Source: an uncultured bacterium
GTDB taxonomy: Bacteria; Bacillota; Bacilli; Lactobacillales; Lactobacillaceae
Direction: 5' to 3'
Assembly: GCA_905214235.1 (NCBI GenBank)
Contig: CAJMLF010000002.1
Location: 1-64,000, forward strand
Length of the DNA stretch: 64,000 nucleotides
Made by a program: the position numbers and the translations under genes. This document shows, one piece after another, positions 8,968 to 19,924 of this stretch (its first letter is position 1; each line of letters opens with the position of its first letter). The notes under the pieces were generated by a model. It did not search any database. It saw only the letters and a program-made list of their open reading frames with translations, and was not told where the DNA came from.

Positions 8968-9788
8968 TGGCAACGTTTTTTTGGGCCCTTAACCCGATTG
9001 CATTAAAGCTAGGCGCGGTGGAGATCCACTGGTACGGGGTAATTATTGCCTGCGGGGTCGTTCTTGCCCTGACCCTTTCTATTAGGGAAGGCAAGCGACA
9101 GGGAATCGCGGAGGACTACTTTTACGACTACCTTTTGTGGGCGATTCCCGTGGCAATCATCTGTGCCCGTACCTACTACGTCACTTTTCAGTGGCCTTAC
9201 TATGTGCACCATCCCGGCGAAATAATCGCCATTTGGGACGGGGGAATTGCCATCTACGGGGCGATAATTGGGGGCTTTCTGACCCTCTACTGCTTTTGTC
9301 GCGCCCGGCACCTGTCGATGTGGACAATGGTCGATGTCATCGCCCCGACCCTGATAATGGCCCAGGGGATTGGCCGCTGGGGTAACTTTATGAACCAGGA
9401 GGCTTTTGGCCGGGTAACGACCAGGGCGGCCCTGGTTGCCCAGCACATCCCGAACTGGATTATCCAGCAAATGGATATTGGTGGTGCTTACCGGGTACCG
9501 ACGTTTCTGTACGAGTCACTGTGGGACTTGACCGGCTTCGCACTCCTGATGCTTCTGCGTCACCGTCCCCACCTTTTTAAGCGAGGTGAGGTATTCCTGT
9601 CGTACGTAATGTGGTATGCGGCAGGGCGCTTCGTAATTGAAGGGATGCGCACGGACAGCCTAATGCTGGGCTCCCTCCGGATTTCCCAGGTCCTGTCGGT
9701 GCTTTTCTTCGTCAGTGCCCTCGTAATTATGGTGGCCCGGCGGCGAAAGGCAAACCTAGCGTGGTATTGGTCGAATAACAAGAATTAA
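8967..9788 (+). CDS. lgt: Prolipoprotein diacylglyceryl transferase
   Basis: Lgt moves a diacylglyceryl group from phosphatidylglycerol to the lipobox cysteine of prolipoproteins, the first step of lipoprotein maturation in the membrane. The 273-aa protein has about seven membrane helices and the Lgt signature GRWGNFMNQEAFG at about 136-148. The motifs HWYGVIIACG near the N terminus and FLYESLWDL are also conserved. Its ATG overlaps the hprK stop (TAATG), so it is in the hprK operon, and gpsA follows 16 bp later. Confidence 0.96.
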   Translation: MATFFWALNPIALKLGAVEIHWYGVIIACGVVLALTLSIREGKRQGIAEDYFYDYLLWAIPVAIICARTYYVTFQWPYYVHHPGEIIAIWDGGIAIYGAIIGGFLTLYCFCRARHLSMWTMVDVIAPTLIMAQGIGRWGNFMNQEAFGRVTTRAALVAQHIPNWIIQQMDIGGAYRVPTFLYESLWDLTGFALLMLLRHRPHLFKRGEVFLSYVMWYAAGRFVIEGMRTDSLMLGSLRISQVLSVLFFVSALVIMVARRRKANLAWYWSNNKN

Positions 9789-9804
9789 ATTGAGGAGAAT
9801 AATT

Positions 9805-10821
9805 ATGGCAGAAAAAATTGCGGTTTTAGGTGCTGGCTCATGGGGCAGTACATTGGCAAACATGTTGGTGGAAAATGGTCATGACGTCAAGCTGTGGGCC
9901 CGCAACCAGGCCCAGGTCGACCAGTTGAATAACGAGCACGTCAATCCGGAATACATGAAGGATCTCGTATACTCTGATAAACTGGTTGCTACCACGGACA
10001 TGACGGCAGCAGTGAAGGGTGCCGACGTTATCTTGATTGTTATTCCAACTAAGGGCCTACGCCAAGTAGCTGGTAAGTTAAACACCATTCTTGCCGAGTT
10101 GGACCAACGGCCACTAATTATTCACGCAACCAAGGGATTAGAGCAAAACACCTACAAGCGGCCATCACAGATGATTGAAGAGGAAATCGCTCCAGAAAAC
10201 CGTGCTAGCATCGTTGTCCTCTCCGGACCGAGCCACGCTGAGGATGTCGCCATTAAGGATATGACGGCGGTCACCGCAGCGAGTGCTGATCTGGCAGCAG
10301 CTGAGCGGGTTCAGCGGCTCTTCAGTAATTCTTACTTCCGGGTTTACACTAACGATGACGTGATTGGTGCCGAGTTCGGTGCGGCCCTAAAGAACATCAT
10401 TGCGATTGGCGCTGGTGCCCTGCAGGGGCTGGGCTACCACGATAATGCCCGGGCAGCGCTGATCACCCGGGGGTTAGCGGAAATTCGGCGTTTGGGTGTT
10501 GCCTTCGGGGCCAACCCGATGACCTTCATTGGCCTGTCCGGAGTGGGGGACCTTGTTGTTACCGCAACGAGTAAGAACTCACGAAACTGGCGGGCTGGCT
10601 ACCAGCTGGGCCAGGGCCAAAAGTTGGCAGACGTGGTTGCAAACATGGGCATGGTAATCGAAGGGGTCTACACAACCAAGGCCGCCTACGAGCTAAGCCG
10701 GAAACGGCAGGTCAAGATGCCGATTACCGAGGCCCTGTACGATGTTTTATATAACGGCAAGTCAATAAAGACGGCAATTGATCAGTTAATGGACCGTGAC
10801 TTGACATCAGAAAACGAATAA
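9805..10821 (+). CDS. gpsA: Glycerol-3-phosphate dehydrogenase [NAD(P)+]
   Basis: GpsA reduces dihydroxyacetone phosphate to sn-glycerol-3-phosphate for phospholipid and teichoic-acid synthesis. The 338-aa protein starts with the dinucleotide-binding loop VLGAGSWGSTLA. It also has SGPSHAEDVA and a conserved Lys in EFGAALKNIIAIGAG. I start at ATG 9805 after the GAGGAGAA RBS. The alternative TTG 9790 overlaps that RBS. It closes the hprK-lgt-gpsA operon, and the galU promoter lies over its last codons. Confidence 0.96.
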   Translation: MAEKIAVLGAGSWGSTLANMLVENGHDVKLWARNQAQVDQLNNEHVNPEYMKDLVYSDKLVATTDMTAAVKGADVILIVIPTKGLRQVAGKLNTILAELDQRPLIIHATKGLEQNTYKRPSQMIEEEIAPENRASIVVLSGPSHAEDVAIKDMTAVTAASADLAAAERVQRLFSNSYFRVYTNDDVIGAEFGAALKNIIAIGAGALQGLGYHDNARAALITRGLAEIRRLGVAFGANPMTFIGLSGVGDLVVTATSKNSRNWRAGYQLGQGQKLADVVANMGMVIEGVYTTKAAYELSRKRQVKMPITEALYDVLYNGKSIKTAIDQLMDRDLTSENE

Positions 10822-10833
10822 GTATGGTAAAAT
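10801..10833 (+). promoter_or_regulatory. Probable galU promoter inside the gpsA 3' end
   Basis: An extended -10 (TGGTAAAAT, 10825-10833) lies about 50 nt before galU. TTGACA at 10801-10806 is perfect but 21 nt from TAAAAT. With TATGGT (10823-10828) as the -10 the spacer is 16. The exact pairing is unsure. Confidence 0.5.
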
Positions 10834-10883
10834 ACATACTGAAGATTTGAGAGAAACTGAAGTATGAAAGGAATTATGTTGTT

Positions 10884-11792
10884 ATGAGACGTGTTAGAAA
10901 GGCAATTATTCCTGCTGCCGGTTTAGGAACCCGTTTTCTTCCTGCAACGAAGGCACTTGCTAAGGAAATGCTGCCAATTGTTGATAAGCCAACCATTCAG
11001 TTTATTGTTGAAGAGGCCCGGAAGTCAGGAATCGAAGACATTGTTGTTGTCGACGGCAAGAACAAGCGGTCAATTGAAGACCACTTCGATTCAAACCCCG
11101 AGCTGGAAGATAACTTACGGTCTAAGCACAAGGACGAGATGCTGAAGCTGGTTGAAGAAACGACCGACATCAACATCTACTTCATTCGTCAGTCCCACCC
11201 ACGGGGCTTAGGGGATGCCGTATTGACGGCCCGGGACTTCATTGGTGACGAACCCTTCGTTGTAATGCTCGGTGACGACCTGAACAACATCAACAACAAC
11301 GGTGAACCACTGACCAAGCAGCTGATTGAAAGCTACCATCAAACTGGTGCTTCCACTTTGGCAGTTATGCGGGTCCCACACGAAGACACTGCTAAGTACG
11401 GTGTTATCAACCCCAGCAAGGAAGTTACACCTGGTCTTTACAACGTTACTAGCTTTGTTGAAAAGCCAGCTCCGAAGAACGCACCGAGTGATTTGGCTAT
11501 TATTGGCCGCTACGTCTTCACTCCGGAAATCTTTGATGTGCTGGCAAAGACTAAGCCAGGCAAGGGTGGCGAAATTCAACTGACTGATGCCATTGACACG
11601 CTGAACCAAACCGAACGTGTCTTTGCCCGTGAATACAAGGGCGACCGTTACGACGTTGGTAATAAGTTTGGCTGGATTAAGACCAACATTGAGTATGGTC
11701 TTAACCACCCACAAGTTAAGGATGAATTACGGGATTACATCAAGAACTTGGGCGCTAAGTTGACGGCCCAAGACAAAAAGGCTAAGAAGTAA
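10884..11792 (+). CDS. galU: UTP-glucose-1-phosphate uridylyltransferase
   Basis: GalU makes UDP-glucose from UTP and glucose-1-phosphate for glycolipids, teichoic-acid decoration, exopolysaccharide and galactose metabolism. The 302-aa protein carries the nucleotidyltransferase loop [21 protein letters not shown] at the N terminus (read as the pyrophosphorylase signature), [13 protein letters not shown], and [14 protein letters not shown] 10884 follows a weak RBS (GAAAGGAATTATG). It lies upstream of trxB and pgm. Pgm at 13 kb supplies its substrate, though they are separate transcription units. Confidence 0.96.
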   Translation: MRRVRKAIIPAAGLGTRFLPATKALAKEMLPIVDKPTIQFIVEEARKSGIEDIVVVDGKNKRSIEDHFDSNPELEDNLRSKHKDEMLKLVEETTDINIYFIRQSHPRGLGDAVLTARDFIGDEPFVVMLGDDLNNINNNGEPLTKQLIESYHQTGASTLAVMRVPHEDTAKYGVINPSKEVTPGLYNVTSFVEKPAPKNAPSDLAIIGRYVFTPEIFDVLAKTKPGKGGEIQLTDAIDTLNQTERVFAREYKGDRYDVGNKFGWIKTNIEYGLNHPQVKDELRDYIKNLGAKLTAQDKKAKK

Positions 11793-11812
11793 TCTTTGTA
11801 CATTATTAAAAA

Positions 11813-11854
11813 TAAGAGGTTGGCGAATAGTAATCCGTCAGCCTCTTACTTTTA
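11813..11854 (+). terminator. Intrinsic terminator after galU
   Basis: TAAGAGGTTGGCG pairs with CGTCAGCCTCTTA (two G-U pairs), followed by CTTTTAAT. Confidence 0.75.
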
Positions 11855-11867
11855 ATAAGCAAAAACC

Positions 11868-11896
11868 TAGACAATGGTTCCCCGCTCGAGTATGAT
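11868..11896 (+). promoter_or_regulatory. Promoter of trxB
   Basis: TAGACA (11868-11873), a 17-nt spacer and TATGAT (11891-11896) lie 31 nt before the trxB ATG. Confidence 0.65.
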
Positions 11897-11927
11897 AGCG
11901 ATAGTAAAAAGGCGAGGAGGAAGAAAA

Positions 11928-12860
11928 ATGGCCGAAAGTAAGAAATACGATGTAATTATTATTGGCGCGGGTCCCGGTGGGATGACGACGGCCCTTTACG
12001 CGTCCCGGGCAAACTTGAAAGTAGTGATGCTTGACCGAGGAGCTTACGGCGGTAACCTGAATAATACGGCATCCATCGTCAACTATACTGGCTTCAAGGA
12101 TGTTCAGGGCCCTGAACTGGCGGAGAAGATGTACCAGGGGGCAACCCAATTTGGGGCCGAATATGCTTACGGGACGGTAACCAAGATTGCTACGAATGGG
12201 CAGCTAAAGGAAGTTACCACGGACATGGGCGATACCTTTACCGCCCCGGTTGTTGTGATTGCCACAGGGTCTGACCACCGGAAACTCGGGGTCCCCGGTG
12301 AAGAACAGTTTAGTGGTCGCGGTGTTTCCTACTGTGCTGTCTGTGACGGTGCCTTCTTTAAGGGGAAGCACTTAGTTGTTGTCGGTGGGGGCGACTCGGC
12401 CGTCGAGGAAGGGTTATACTTGACGCAACTGGCTTCCAAGGTAACGGTGCTGGTTCGTCGGGGGGAACTCCGTGCGCAACCAATGCTTCAGGATGAAGCA
12501 GCAAAGAATGACAAGATGACCTTCGTTTACAACACCAGTGTTACCGAAATCGTTGGTGACGATGTTAAGGTGCGGGGGGTAAAGACCCACAATAACCAAA
12601 CTGGTGAAGATAAGGAAATGGCTGCCGATGGGGTTTTCATCTACGTTGGTAACGTTCCGATGACCAAGCCATTTACTGACCTTGGCATCCTCGATAATGA
12701 TGGCTGGGTCAAGACGGACTCAACTATGAAGACGGCGGTTCCGGGCATCTTTGCAATTGGGGACGTGCGTGAGACCCCACTCCGGCAGATTGCCACGGCC
12801 GTTGGTGACGGTGCCATCGCTGGTCAGCAGGTCTATCAATACATTAAGGGACTTAAATAG
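11928..12860 (+). CDS. trxB: Thioredoxin-disulfide reductase
   Basis: TrxB uses NADPH through FAD to reduce thioredoxin and keeps cytoplasmic thiols reduced. The 310-aa protein has the FAD loop IIGAGPGGMTTALYA near the N terminus, the redox pair in CAVCDG at about residue 133, the NADPH loop VVGGGDSAVEEG, and the C-terminal FAD motif GIFAIGDVRE. I start at ATG 11928, 8 nt after GAGGAGG. In-frame codons further upstream overlap the promoter. It is monocistronic between its own promoter and terminator. Confidence 0.95.
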   Translation: MAESKKYDVIIIGAGPGGMTTALYASRANLKVVMLDRGAYGGNLNNTASIVNYTGFKDVQGPELAEKMYQGATQFGAEYAYGTVTKIATNGQLKEVTTDMGDTFTAPVVVIATGSDHRKLGVPGEEQFSGRGVSYCAVCDGAFFKGKHLVVVGGGDSAVEEGLYLTQLASKVTVLVRRGELRAQPMLQDEAAKNDKMTFVYNTSVTEIVGDDVKVRGVKTHNNQTGEDKEMAADGVFIYVGNVPMTKPFTDLGILDNDGWVKTDSTMKTAVPGIFAIGDVRETPLRQIATAVGDGAIAGQQVYQYIKGLK

Positions 12861-12866
12861 GAAATT

Positions 12867-12897
12867 AGCGGTGAGCTATTTGCTTACCGCTTTTTTG
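12867..12897 (+). terminator. Intrinsic terminator after trxB
   Basis: AGCGGTGAGC pairs with GCTTACCGCT (one G-U pair), followed by six T. Confidence 0.8.
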
Positions 12898-12994
12898 CAT
12901 AGTAAAAGTTTAGTAAAATATATAGTAAAGACGCGCATAAGACCCAAGATGCGGTATACTGATTACAGATTAAAGAAGTAAAGGAGACTTTATT

Positions 12995-14722
12995 GTGAGC
13001 TGGAAAGACACCTACCAAGTATGGAAAGAACGGACCGACCTCGATCCTAAGCTTAAGCAAGAATTAGACGCAATGAGCGATGACAAGGAAATTGAGGACG
13101 CCTTTTATGGCCCACTGTCATTTGGTACTGCCGGAATGCGGGGACTGATGGGTCCCGGCATTAACCGGATGAATATCTACACGGTTCGTCAGGCTACCGA
13201 GGGATTGGCAACCCTGATGGAATCATTGGGGGATGAAGTCAAGCAACGCGGGGTAGCAATTGGCTACGATTCCCGTCATAACTCTTACCAATTTGCCCAT
13301 GACTCTGCCCGGGTATTAGGGGCTCACGGAATCAAAGTTTACATTTACGACAACGTCCGGCCAACTCCAGAACTTTCCTTCGCTGTTCGCCACAACAAGA
13401 CCTACGCCGGGATTATGATTACTGCTAGTCACAACCCAATGGAATACAACGGTTACAAGATTTACGGTGAAGATGGTGGCCAGATGCCACCAAAGGAATC
13501 CGACATGATGACTGGCTATATCCGTAAGATCGATGACATCTTTGACATCAAGCTGGCAGATGAACAGGAAATGTTGAATAGTGGTCTGGAGACCGTGATG
13601 GGAGAAGACGTTGACCATGCCTACCTGCAACACGCCAAGGAAGTAACGGTTAACCCCGAATTGGCTAAGGAATATGGTAAGGACATGAAGTTTGTCTTCA
13701 CACCACTCTGCGGGACCGGGCGGATGCTTGGTGAACGGGCACTGCGGCAGGCCGGCTTTACCAACTTTACGATTGAGCCAACCGAAGCCCAACCAAACGG
13801 TGACTTCCCAGGCTTGAAGCACCCGAACCCAGAATTTCCGGAAGCTTTTGTCCGGTCAATCAAACTCGGTAAGCAAATTGATGCCGATGTCCTGATTGCA
13901 ACCGACCCCGACGCTGACCGCCTGGGCTGTGCTGTTCGGCAACCAAATGGTGAATACCAACTGCTGACTGGGAACCAGATTGCTTCAATCATGCTGCACT
14001 ACATCCTGGAAGCTCACAAGCAGGCGGGAACCCTGCCAAAGAACGCGGCCGCTGTTAAGTCAATTGTTTCCACCAACTTTGCTGCCAAGATTGCAGAAAG
14101 CTACGGTGTTTCAATGATCAACGTTCTGACCGGGTTCAAGTGGATTGCGGACCAGATTCACCAATACGAAACCGGGAAGGCCGACCACACCTTCATGTTT
14201 GGTTTTGAAGAGAGCTATGGTTACCTGATCAAGCCATTTGTTCGTGATAAGGATGCCATCCAATCACTGACCCTGCTGGCTGAAGTTGCTGCATACTACC
14301 GGAGTCGGAACATGACCCTGTACGATGGCCTGCAAGAACTCTTCAAGAAGTACGGTTACTTCCGTGAAAAGACGATTGCTAACACCTACGCCGGGGTTGA
14401 CGGTCCAGCAAAGATTCAGGGACTGATGAAGAAGTTCCGGGAGGAAGCACCGGCCGACTTTGCTGGTCACAAGGTTGTTGCTACGGAAGACTTCTCCAAG
14501 GGAACCAAGACAACGGCTGACGGTCAAGTTAGTGAATTGGGAATTCCAGAATCCAACGTACTTCGTTACCTGCTTGATGATGAGACCTGGATCGCTATCC
14601 GGCCATCAGGAACGGAACCAAAGCTGAAGTTCTACATTGGGACAAGCGACGATTCACTGGACAAGGCCAACGAAAAACTAGCCGAATTCGAGAAGGCCCT
14701 GCAGGCATTCGCCGAAGAATAA
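12995..14722 (+). CDS. pgm: Phosphoglucomutase (PgcA type)
   Basis: This alpha-phosphohexomutase interconverts glucose-6-phosphate and glucose-1-phosphate, feeding galU. The 575-aa length fits the long PgcA-type Firmicutes enzymes. The phosphoserine loop TASHNP is at 143-148 (Ser145). The metal loop ATDPDADRLG lies at about 306-315, the sugar-binding loop is GFEESYG, and the phosphate-binding loop RPSGTEPK is near the C terminus. GTG 12995 follows AAAGGAG. A TATACT -10 at 12955-12960 suggests its own promoter, but I see no good -35. Confidence 0.95.
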   Translation: MSWKDTYQVWKERTDLDPKLKQELDAMSDDKEIEDAFYGPLSFGTAGMRGLMGPGINRMNIYTVRQATEGLATLMESLGDEVKQRGVAIGYDSRHNSYQFAHDSARVLGAHGIKVYIYDNVRPTPELSFAVRHNKTYAGIMITASHNPMEYNGYKIYGEDGGQMPPKESDMMTGYIRKIDDIFDIKLADEQEMLNSGLETVMGEDVDHAYLQHAKEVTVNPELAKEYGKDMKFVFTPLCGTGRMLGERALRQAGFTNFTIEPTEAQPNGDFPGLKHPNPEFPEAFVRSIKLGKQIDADVLIATDPDADRLGCAVRQPNGEYQLLTGNQIASIMLHYILEAHKQAGTLPKNAAAVKSIVSTNFAAKIAESYGVSMINVLTGFKWIADQIHQYETGKADHTFMFGFEESYGYLIKPFVRDKDAIQSLTLLAEVAAYYRSRNMTLYDGLQELFKKYGYFREKTIANTYAGVDGPAKIQGLMKKFREEAPADFAGHKVVATEDFSKGTKTTADGQVSELGIPESNVLRYLLDDETWIAIRPSGTEPKLKFYIGTSDDSLDKANEKLAEFEKALQAFAEE

Positions 14723-14750
14723 GTCAGCTTCTTAATTAAATAGTATCGCG

Positions 14751-14790
14751 ACGTCAGTAAACGGTTTTTCGCCGAATACTGGCGTTTTTT
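14751..14790 (+). terminator. Intrinsic terminator after pgm
   Basis: ACGTCAGTA (14751-14759) pairs with TACTGGCGT (14777-14785) and is followed by a T-tract. Confidence 0.75.
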
Positions 14791-14810
14791 GGGGTTTGCA
14801 GATTAATAGA

Positions 14811-14824
14811 CGAATGCATGTTTG
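14811..14824 (+). promoter_or_regulatory. LexA (SOS) box upstream of uvrB
   Basis: CGAATGCATGTTTG matches the Gram-positive LexA/DinR consensus CGAACRNRYGTTYG at 13 of 14 positions. It overlaps a likely promoter (TAGACG at 14807, 17-nt spacer, TAAACT at 14830-14835), so LexA binding would block uvrBA. This agrees with SOS control of uvrBA in other Firmicutes. Confidence 0.75.
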
Positions 14825-14850
14825 CATGATAAACTTAAATGGTGCAAAAG

Positions 14851-14884
14851 GGTCTAAATAACTGAGAAATCAGCCCTTTAGACC
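14851..14884 (+). promoter_or_regulatory. Stem-loop with GAAA tetraloop in the uvrB leader
   Basis: GGTCTAAA (14851-14858) pairs with TTTAGACC (14877-14884). Inside it CTGA-GAAA-TCAG (14862-14873) forms a tetraloop hairpin across a 3x3 internal loop. AAAGGG (14847-14852) could instead pair with CCCTTT (14874-14879). There is no T-tract. It lies between the SOS promoter and the uvrB RBS. Confidence 0.5.
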
Positions 14885-14926
14885 GTTCGCGAATAAAGTA
14901 AAATTGGCTTTGGGGAGGAAAGTTTT

Positions 14927-16972
14927 GTGATTTACCGACAACCAGATAAAAAGTTTGAACTTGTTTCCGATTATCAGCCGACCGGGGACCAACCGGAGGC
15001 AATTGCCCAGTTAACCAAGGGAATCCAGGACGGTGATAAGGCCCAAATCCTGCTGGGGGCTACCGGGACAGGGAAAACGTTCACCATTTCCAACGTGATT
15101 GCTAACGTGAATAAGCCGACCTTGATCTTATCCCACAACAAGACCCTGGCTGGGCAGCTTTACGGTGAAATGAAGAAGTTCTTCCCCCACAACGCGGTTG
15201 AATATTTCGTTTCTTATTATGACTACTACCAACCAGAAGCCTACGTGCCTTCTAGTGACACCTACATTGAGAAGGACGCCTCGATTAACGATGAAATTGA
15301 TAAGCTCCGTCATGCCGCCACGACCTCCTTACTGGAACGCAATGACGTGATCGTCGTGGCCTCCGTTTCCAGTATCTTCGGTTTGGGGGATCCCCGGGAA
15401 TACCAGAACAGTGTTATTTCCCTTCACGTTGGTCAGCAGATTGAACGGGATAAGCTGTTACGCGACCTCGTCAACATCCAGTTTGACCGGAATGACATTG
15501 ACTTCCAACGGGGCCGTTTCCGGGTTCATGGCGACGTTGTGGAAATCTTTCCAGCTTCGCGTGACGAGCGGGCCCTGCGGATTGAGTTCTTTGGTGACGA
15601 GATCGACCGGATTCGGGAGGTTGACGCCCTGACCGGGGAGGTCATTGGTGACAGTGATAAGGTCTCCATTTTCCCCGCTACCCACTTTATGACCAGTGAT
15701 GAGGTTATGGACCGGGCCCTCCCAGAAATTGAAGAGGACATGAAGAAGCAGGTCAAGAAGTTTACCGACGAGGGAAAACTCTTGGAGGCTGAACGAATTC
15801 AACAGCGGACCACCTATGATATTGAGATGATGCGGGAAATGGGTTACACGAACGGTATCGAAAACTATTCTCGCTACATGGATGGTCGCCAACCTGGTGA
15901 ACCGCCGTTTACCCTCCTGGACTTCTTCCCGAAGGACTTCCTGCTAGTGGTTGACGAATCGCACCAGACGATGCCACAGGTTCGGGGGATGTACAATGGG
16001 GACCGGGCCCGGAAACAGATGCTAATTGACTATGGCTTCCGTTTACCCAGTGCCCTTGACAACCGTCCGCTAAAGCTTGATGAATTTGAACAACGGGTCA
16101 ACCAGGTGGTTTACATGTCGGCAACTCCGGGACCGTACGAGTTAAACCAGACCGACCACATTGCCCAGCAAATCATTCGGCCAACCGGTCTTCTGGACCC
16201 AACAATTGAAGTCCGGCCGGTAATGGGCCAAATCGATGACCTGGTCGGTGAGATCAATAAGCGGGTTGAACGCCATGAGCGGGTCTTCGTGACGACTTTG
16301 ACCAAGAAGATGTCCGAGGATTTGACGGACTATCTGAAGGACCTCGGTTTAAAGGTCAAGTACCTGCACAGCGATATCAAGACCCTGGAGCGGACACAGA
16401 TTATCCGTGACCTCCGTCTTGGTAAGTTCGATGTCCTGGTCGGGATCAACCTGCTCCGGGAAGGACTAGATGTTCCCGAAGTTTCCCTGGTTGCCATTCT
16501 CGATGCGGACAAGGAAGGCTTCCTGCGGAACGAGCGGTCCCTGATTCAAACGATTGGGCGGGCCGCCAGAAACGAACACGGTGCAGTGATCATGTACGCC
16601 GACACGGTAACCGACTCAATGCAGAAGGCGATTGACGAGACCAAGCGGCGGCGGTCCATTCAGATGAAGTACAACGAAGAGCACCACATCACGCCGCACA
16701 CGATTGTTAAGCCAATTCAAGAAGCCATCTCGGCAACGAAGAAGACGGAAGACACCGGCAAGAAGGAAGACGAGAGCGAGTTTACGACCAAGGACTTCGC
16801 TAAGTTATCTAAGGATGCTCAACAAAAGATGGTTGCTGAACTGACCGAGCAGATGCAGGCGGCAGCTAAGCGGCTCGACTTTGAGCAGGCGGCGACCCTG
16901 CGTGATACGGTAATGGAATTAAAGGCCCAGATGACGGGAAAGAAGACCAAACCTGGTCGGAAGGTTAAGTAA
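14927..16972 (+). CDS. uvrB: Excinuclease ABC subunit B
   Basis: UvrB is the damage-verifying helicase of nucleotide excision repair. It is loaded by UvrA and recruits UvrC. The 681-aa protein has Walker [11 protein letters not shown] at 42-51, the damage-probing beta-hairpin with [12 protein letters not shown], helicase motifs ending [16 protein letters not shown], and a C-terminal UVR motif from about 630. GTG 14927 follows GGGGAGG. uvrA starts 14 bp downstream, so uvrBA form one SOS-controlled operon behind the LexA box. Confidence 0.97.
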   Translation: MIYRQPDKKFELVSDYQPTGDQPEAIAQLTKGIQDGDKAQILLGATGTGKTFTISNVIANVNKPTLILSHNKTLAGQLYGEMKKFFPHNAVEYFVSYYDYYQPEAYVPSSDTYIEKDASINDEIDKLRHAATTSLLERNDVIVVASVSSIFGLGDPREYQNSVISLHVGQQIERDKLLRDLVNIQFDRNDIDFQRGRFRVHGDVVEIFPASRDERALRIEFFGDEIDRIREVDALTGEVIGDSDKVSIFPATHFMTSDEVMDRALPEIEEDMKKQVKKFTDEGKLLEAERIQQRTTYDIEMMREMGYTNGIENYSRYMDGRQPGEPPFTLLDFFPKDFLLVVDESHQTMPQVRGMYNGDRARKQMLIDYGFRLPSALDNRPLKLDEFEQRVNQVVYMSATPGPYELNQTDHIAQQIIRPTGLLDPTIEVRPVMGQIDDLVGEINKRVERHERVFVTTLTKKMSEDLTDYLKDLGLKVKYLHSDIKTLERTQIIRDLRLGKFDVLVGINLLREGLDVPEVSLVAILDADKEGFLRNERSLIQTIGRAARNEHGAVIMYADTVTDSMQKAIDETKRRRSIQMKYNEEHHITPHTIVKPIQEAISATKKTEDTGKKEDESEFTTKDFAKLSKDAQQKMVAELTEQMQAAAKRLDFEQAATLRDTVMELKAQMTGKKTKPGRKVK

Positions 16973-16986
16973 AGGAGAGATACTTC

Positions 16987-19851
16987 TTGGCAAATGATAA
17001 GATCATAATCCATGGGGCCCGGGCTCATAACCTCAAGAATATTGACGTTAAGATTCCGAAGAACAAGCTAGTGGTCATCACCGGTTTATCGGGGTCCGGA
17101 AAGAGCTCGCTGGCCTTTGATACCCTTTATGCGGAAGGGCAGCGCCGGTACGTGGAGAGCTTATCCGCTTACGCCCGGCAGTTTTTAGGACAGATGGATA
17201 AACCAGATGTCGACTCGATTGATGGCCTCTCACCAGCAATCTCGATTGACCAAAAGACAACTTCCCATAACCCCCGGTCGACCGTGGGGACGGTGACGGA
17301 AATTAACGACTTCCTTCGTCTCCTGTGGGCCCGAGTGGGAACACCCATCTGTCCTAACGACCACATCCCGATTAGCAGCCAGTCCGCCGAGCAGATGGTG
17401 GACCGGGTCCTTGAATTACCCGAACGGACCCGCCTGCAAATCCTATCACCAGTTGTTCGGGCTAAGAAGGGGACCCAAAAGAAAGTGCTCGCGACCATCA
17501 AGCGGGAGGGCTTTGTCCGGGTGCAAGTCGATGGTGAGACATACGACTTGGATGAGGTTCCCGAACTTAATAAGAACCAGAAGCACACCATCAACGTGGT
17601 AATCGACCGGATCATTGTGAAGGACGGGATCCGTTCGCGTCTGTTTGACTCCTTTGAAGCGGCCCTGCGTTTGAGCAGTGGGTACGCAATTGCCGACGTC
17701 ATTGGGGGCGACCCGATTCCGTTCTCCGAGAAGTACGCCTGCCCAATCTGCGGCTTTACGGTTGGTGAGTTGGAGCCCCGCCTGTTTTCCTTTAACGCAC
17801 CAATGGGAGCTTGCCCGGAGTGTGAGGGGCTCGGTTCAAAACTTGAGGTCGATGTAGACCTGGTTGTTCCCGACCGGACAAAGACCCTTAACGAAGGGGC
17901 AATGGTTCCGTGGAACCCCATCTCGTCACAGTACTACCCGGCCCTGTTGGCCCAGTTCTGCCAGTCAGTGGGGATTGACATGGACACGCCGTTTAACAAG
18001 CTGCCCAAGAAGCAGCAGAAGCAGGTCCTTTACGGGAATGGTGACAAGCTGTTCCACTTCCACTACGAAAATGACTTTGGGGGTGTCCGCGACGTTGATG
18101 TCCGGTTTGAAGGGGTCGTTAATAACGTTAGCCGCCGGTACAAGGAGACTAACTCCGACTTTACCCGGGAGCAGATGCGCAAGTACATGACCGAACTGCC
18201 GTGTCCAGCCTGTCACGGTTACCGACTAAACCAGCGGGCACTAGCCGTCAAGATTGACGGACAAAACATTGGTCAGGTTTCCGATTATTCAATCAGTAAG
18301 GCAATTGACTTCTTCAAGGGGGTTAAGCTGTCGGCGCAAAACGAACAGATTGCCCGTCCCATCCTGAAGGAGATCCTCGACCGGCTGACCTTTATGAAGA
18401 ACGTTGGGGTTGAGTACCTAACACTGAGCCGGTCGGCCCGGACACTTTCCGGTGGGGAGGCCCAGCGGATTCGGCTGGCAACCCAGATTGGTTCCAACCT
18501 TTCCGGGGTAATGTATGTGCTCGACGAACCATCGATTGGGCTTCACCAGCGGGACAATGACCGCCTGATTTCATCTTTGAAGGCCATGCGTGACCTCGGT
18601 AATACTCTGATCGTGGTTGAACACGATGAGGACACGATGCGGGCCGCCGATTACATCATTGACATTGGCCCTGGCGCCGGCGAAAACGGTGGGCAGGTCA
18701 TGGCTGCCGGCACCCCGAAGCAGGTCATGCGGTCACGTAAGTCACTGACTGGTCAGTACCTAGCGGGTAAGAAATTTATTCCGGTGCCCACGAAGCGACG
18801 CCCGGGCAATGGCAAGCACCTGATTTTGAAAGGGGCCTGTGCCAACAACCTAAAGAAAATTGATGTGGACTTTCCACTGGGGAAGTTCATCTGCGTCACG
18901 GGGGTTTCCGGTTCCGGAAAGTCAACTTTGGTCAACCTGATTCTCAAGCGGGTGCTGGCCCAAAAGCTTAACCACAATTCCGCCAAGCCAGGAAAGTACG
19001 GCTCAATTAGCGGAATCAAGAACATTGAAAAGGTGATTGACATTGACCAGTCACCGATTGGGCGGACCCCCCGCAGTAACCCGGCAACCTACACCGGTGT
19101 CTTTGATGACATTCGGGAACTCTTTGCCCAGACCAACCAGGCGAAGGTGCGGGGTTACACCAAGGGCCGCTTCAGCTTCAATGTTAAGGGCGGCCGGTGC
19201 GAAGCCTGTCACGGTGATGGGATTCTCAAGATCGAGATGAACTTCCTCCCGGATGTCTACGTCCCGTGTGAGGTCTGTCACGGTACCCGCTATAATTCTG
19301 AGACCCTGGAAGTGGAATACAAGGGGAAGAACATTGCCCAGGTGCTGAACATGACGGTGTCTGAGGCCCTCAAGTTCTTCAGTGCAATCCCAAAGATCCG
19401 GCGGAAACTGCAAACCATTGAAGACGTCGGCCTTGGTTACGTCCACCTGGGACAACCGGCAACGACCCTCTCTGGTGGGGAGGCCCAGCGGATGAAGCTG
19501 GCCGCCGAACTGCACCGTCAGTCCCACGGAAAGAGCTTCTACATCCTAGATGAACCGACAACTGGTTTGCACATGGATGACATCAAACGGCTGCTGAGCG
19601 TCCTCCAACGGTTGGTTGATGCTGGCAACACCGTACTGGTAATTGAGCACGACCTTGATGTTGTCAAGTCGGCCGACTGGCTGATCGACCTGGGACCAGA
19701 AGGTGGGGACGCCGGTGGCTACGTTGTGGCAACCGGTACACCCGAAGAAGTGGCCCAGGTTAAGGAAAGCTACACCGGCCAGTACCTGAAGAAGATGCTG
19801 GAAAGAGACAGTGAATGGGCCCAGAAACGGGCAGCAAAAAAGAAAAAGTAA
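16987..19851 (+). CDS. uvrA: Excinuclease ABC subunit A
   Basis: UvrA is the ABC-type ATPase dimer that recognises DNA damage and delivers UvrB. The 954-aa protein holds two ABC modules. The first Walker A is [20 protein letters not shown], and the first zinc site (CPIC...CPEC) lies at about 252-282. Signature motifs LSGGEAQRI and LSGGEAQRM, a second Walker [10 protein letters not shown] and a second zinc module (CEAC...CEVC) follow. It uses a TTG start at 16987, 7 nt after AAAGGAGAG. It is coupled closely to uvrB. Confidence 0.97.
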   Translation: MANDKIIIHGARAHNLKNIDVKIPKNKLVVITGLSGSGKSSLAFDTLYAEGQRRYVESLSAYARQFLGQMDKPDVDSIDGLSPAISIDQKTTSHNPRSTVGTVTEINDFLRLLWARVGTPICPNDHIPISSQSAEQMVDRVLELPERTRLQILSPVVRAKKGTQKKVLATIKREGFVRVQVDGETYDLDEVPELNKNQKHTINVVIDRIIVKDGIRSRLFDSFEAALRLSSGYAIADVIGGDPIPFSEKYACPICGFTVGELEPRLFSFNAPMGACPECEGLGSKLEVDVDLVVPDRTKTLNEGAMVPWNPISSQYYPALLAQFCQSVGIDMDTPFNKLPKKQQKQVLYGNGDKLFHFHYENDFGGVRDVDVRFEGVVNNVSRRYKETNSDFTREQMRKYMTELPCPACHGYRLNQRALAVKIDGQNIGQVSDYSISKAIDFFKGVKLSAQNEQIARPILKEILDRLTFMKNVGVEYLTLSRSARTLSGGEAQRIRLATQIGSNLSGVMYVLDEPSIGLHQRDNDRLISSLKAMRDLGNTLIVVEHDEDTMRAADYIIDIGPGAGENGGQVMAAGTPKQVMRSRKSLTGQYLAGKKFIPVPTKRRPGNGKHLILKGACANNLKKIDVDFPLGKFICVTGVSGSGKSTLVNLILKRVLAQKLNHNSAKPGKYGSISGIKNIEKVIDIDQSPIGRTPRSNPATYTGVFDDIRELFAQTNQAKVRGYTKGRFSFNVKGGRCEACHGDGILKIEMNFLPDVYVPCEVCHGTRYNSETLEVEYKGKNIAQVLNMTVSEALKFFSAIPKIRRKLQTIEDVGLGYVHLGQPATTLSGGEAQRMKLAAELHRQSHGKSFYILDEPTTGLHMDDIKRLLSVLQRLVDAGNTVLVIEHDLDVVKSADWLIDLGPEGGDAGGYVVATGTPEEVAQVKESYTGQYLKKMLERDSEWAQKRAAKKKK

Positions 19852-19861
19852 GCAAGTAAGA

Positions 19862-19903
19862 AAGCCCCAATGTTTGGTATCTACGAACACTGGGGCTTGT
19901 TTT
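19862..19903 (+). terminator. Intrinsic terminator after uvrA
   Basis: AAGCCCCA (19862-19869) pairs with TGGGGCTT (19891-19898), followed by GTTTT. Confidence 0.75.
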
Positions 19904-19924
19904 CTAATGACAGGGGGCCAAAAA

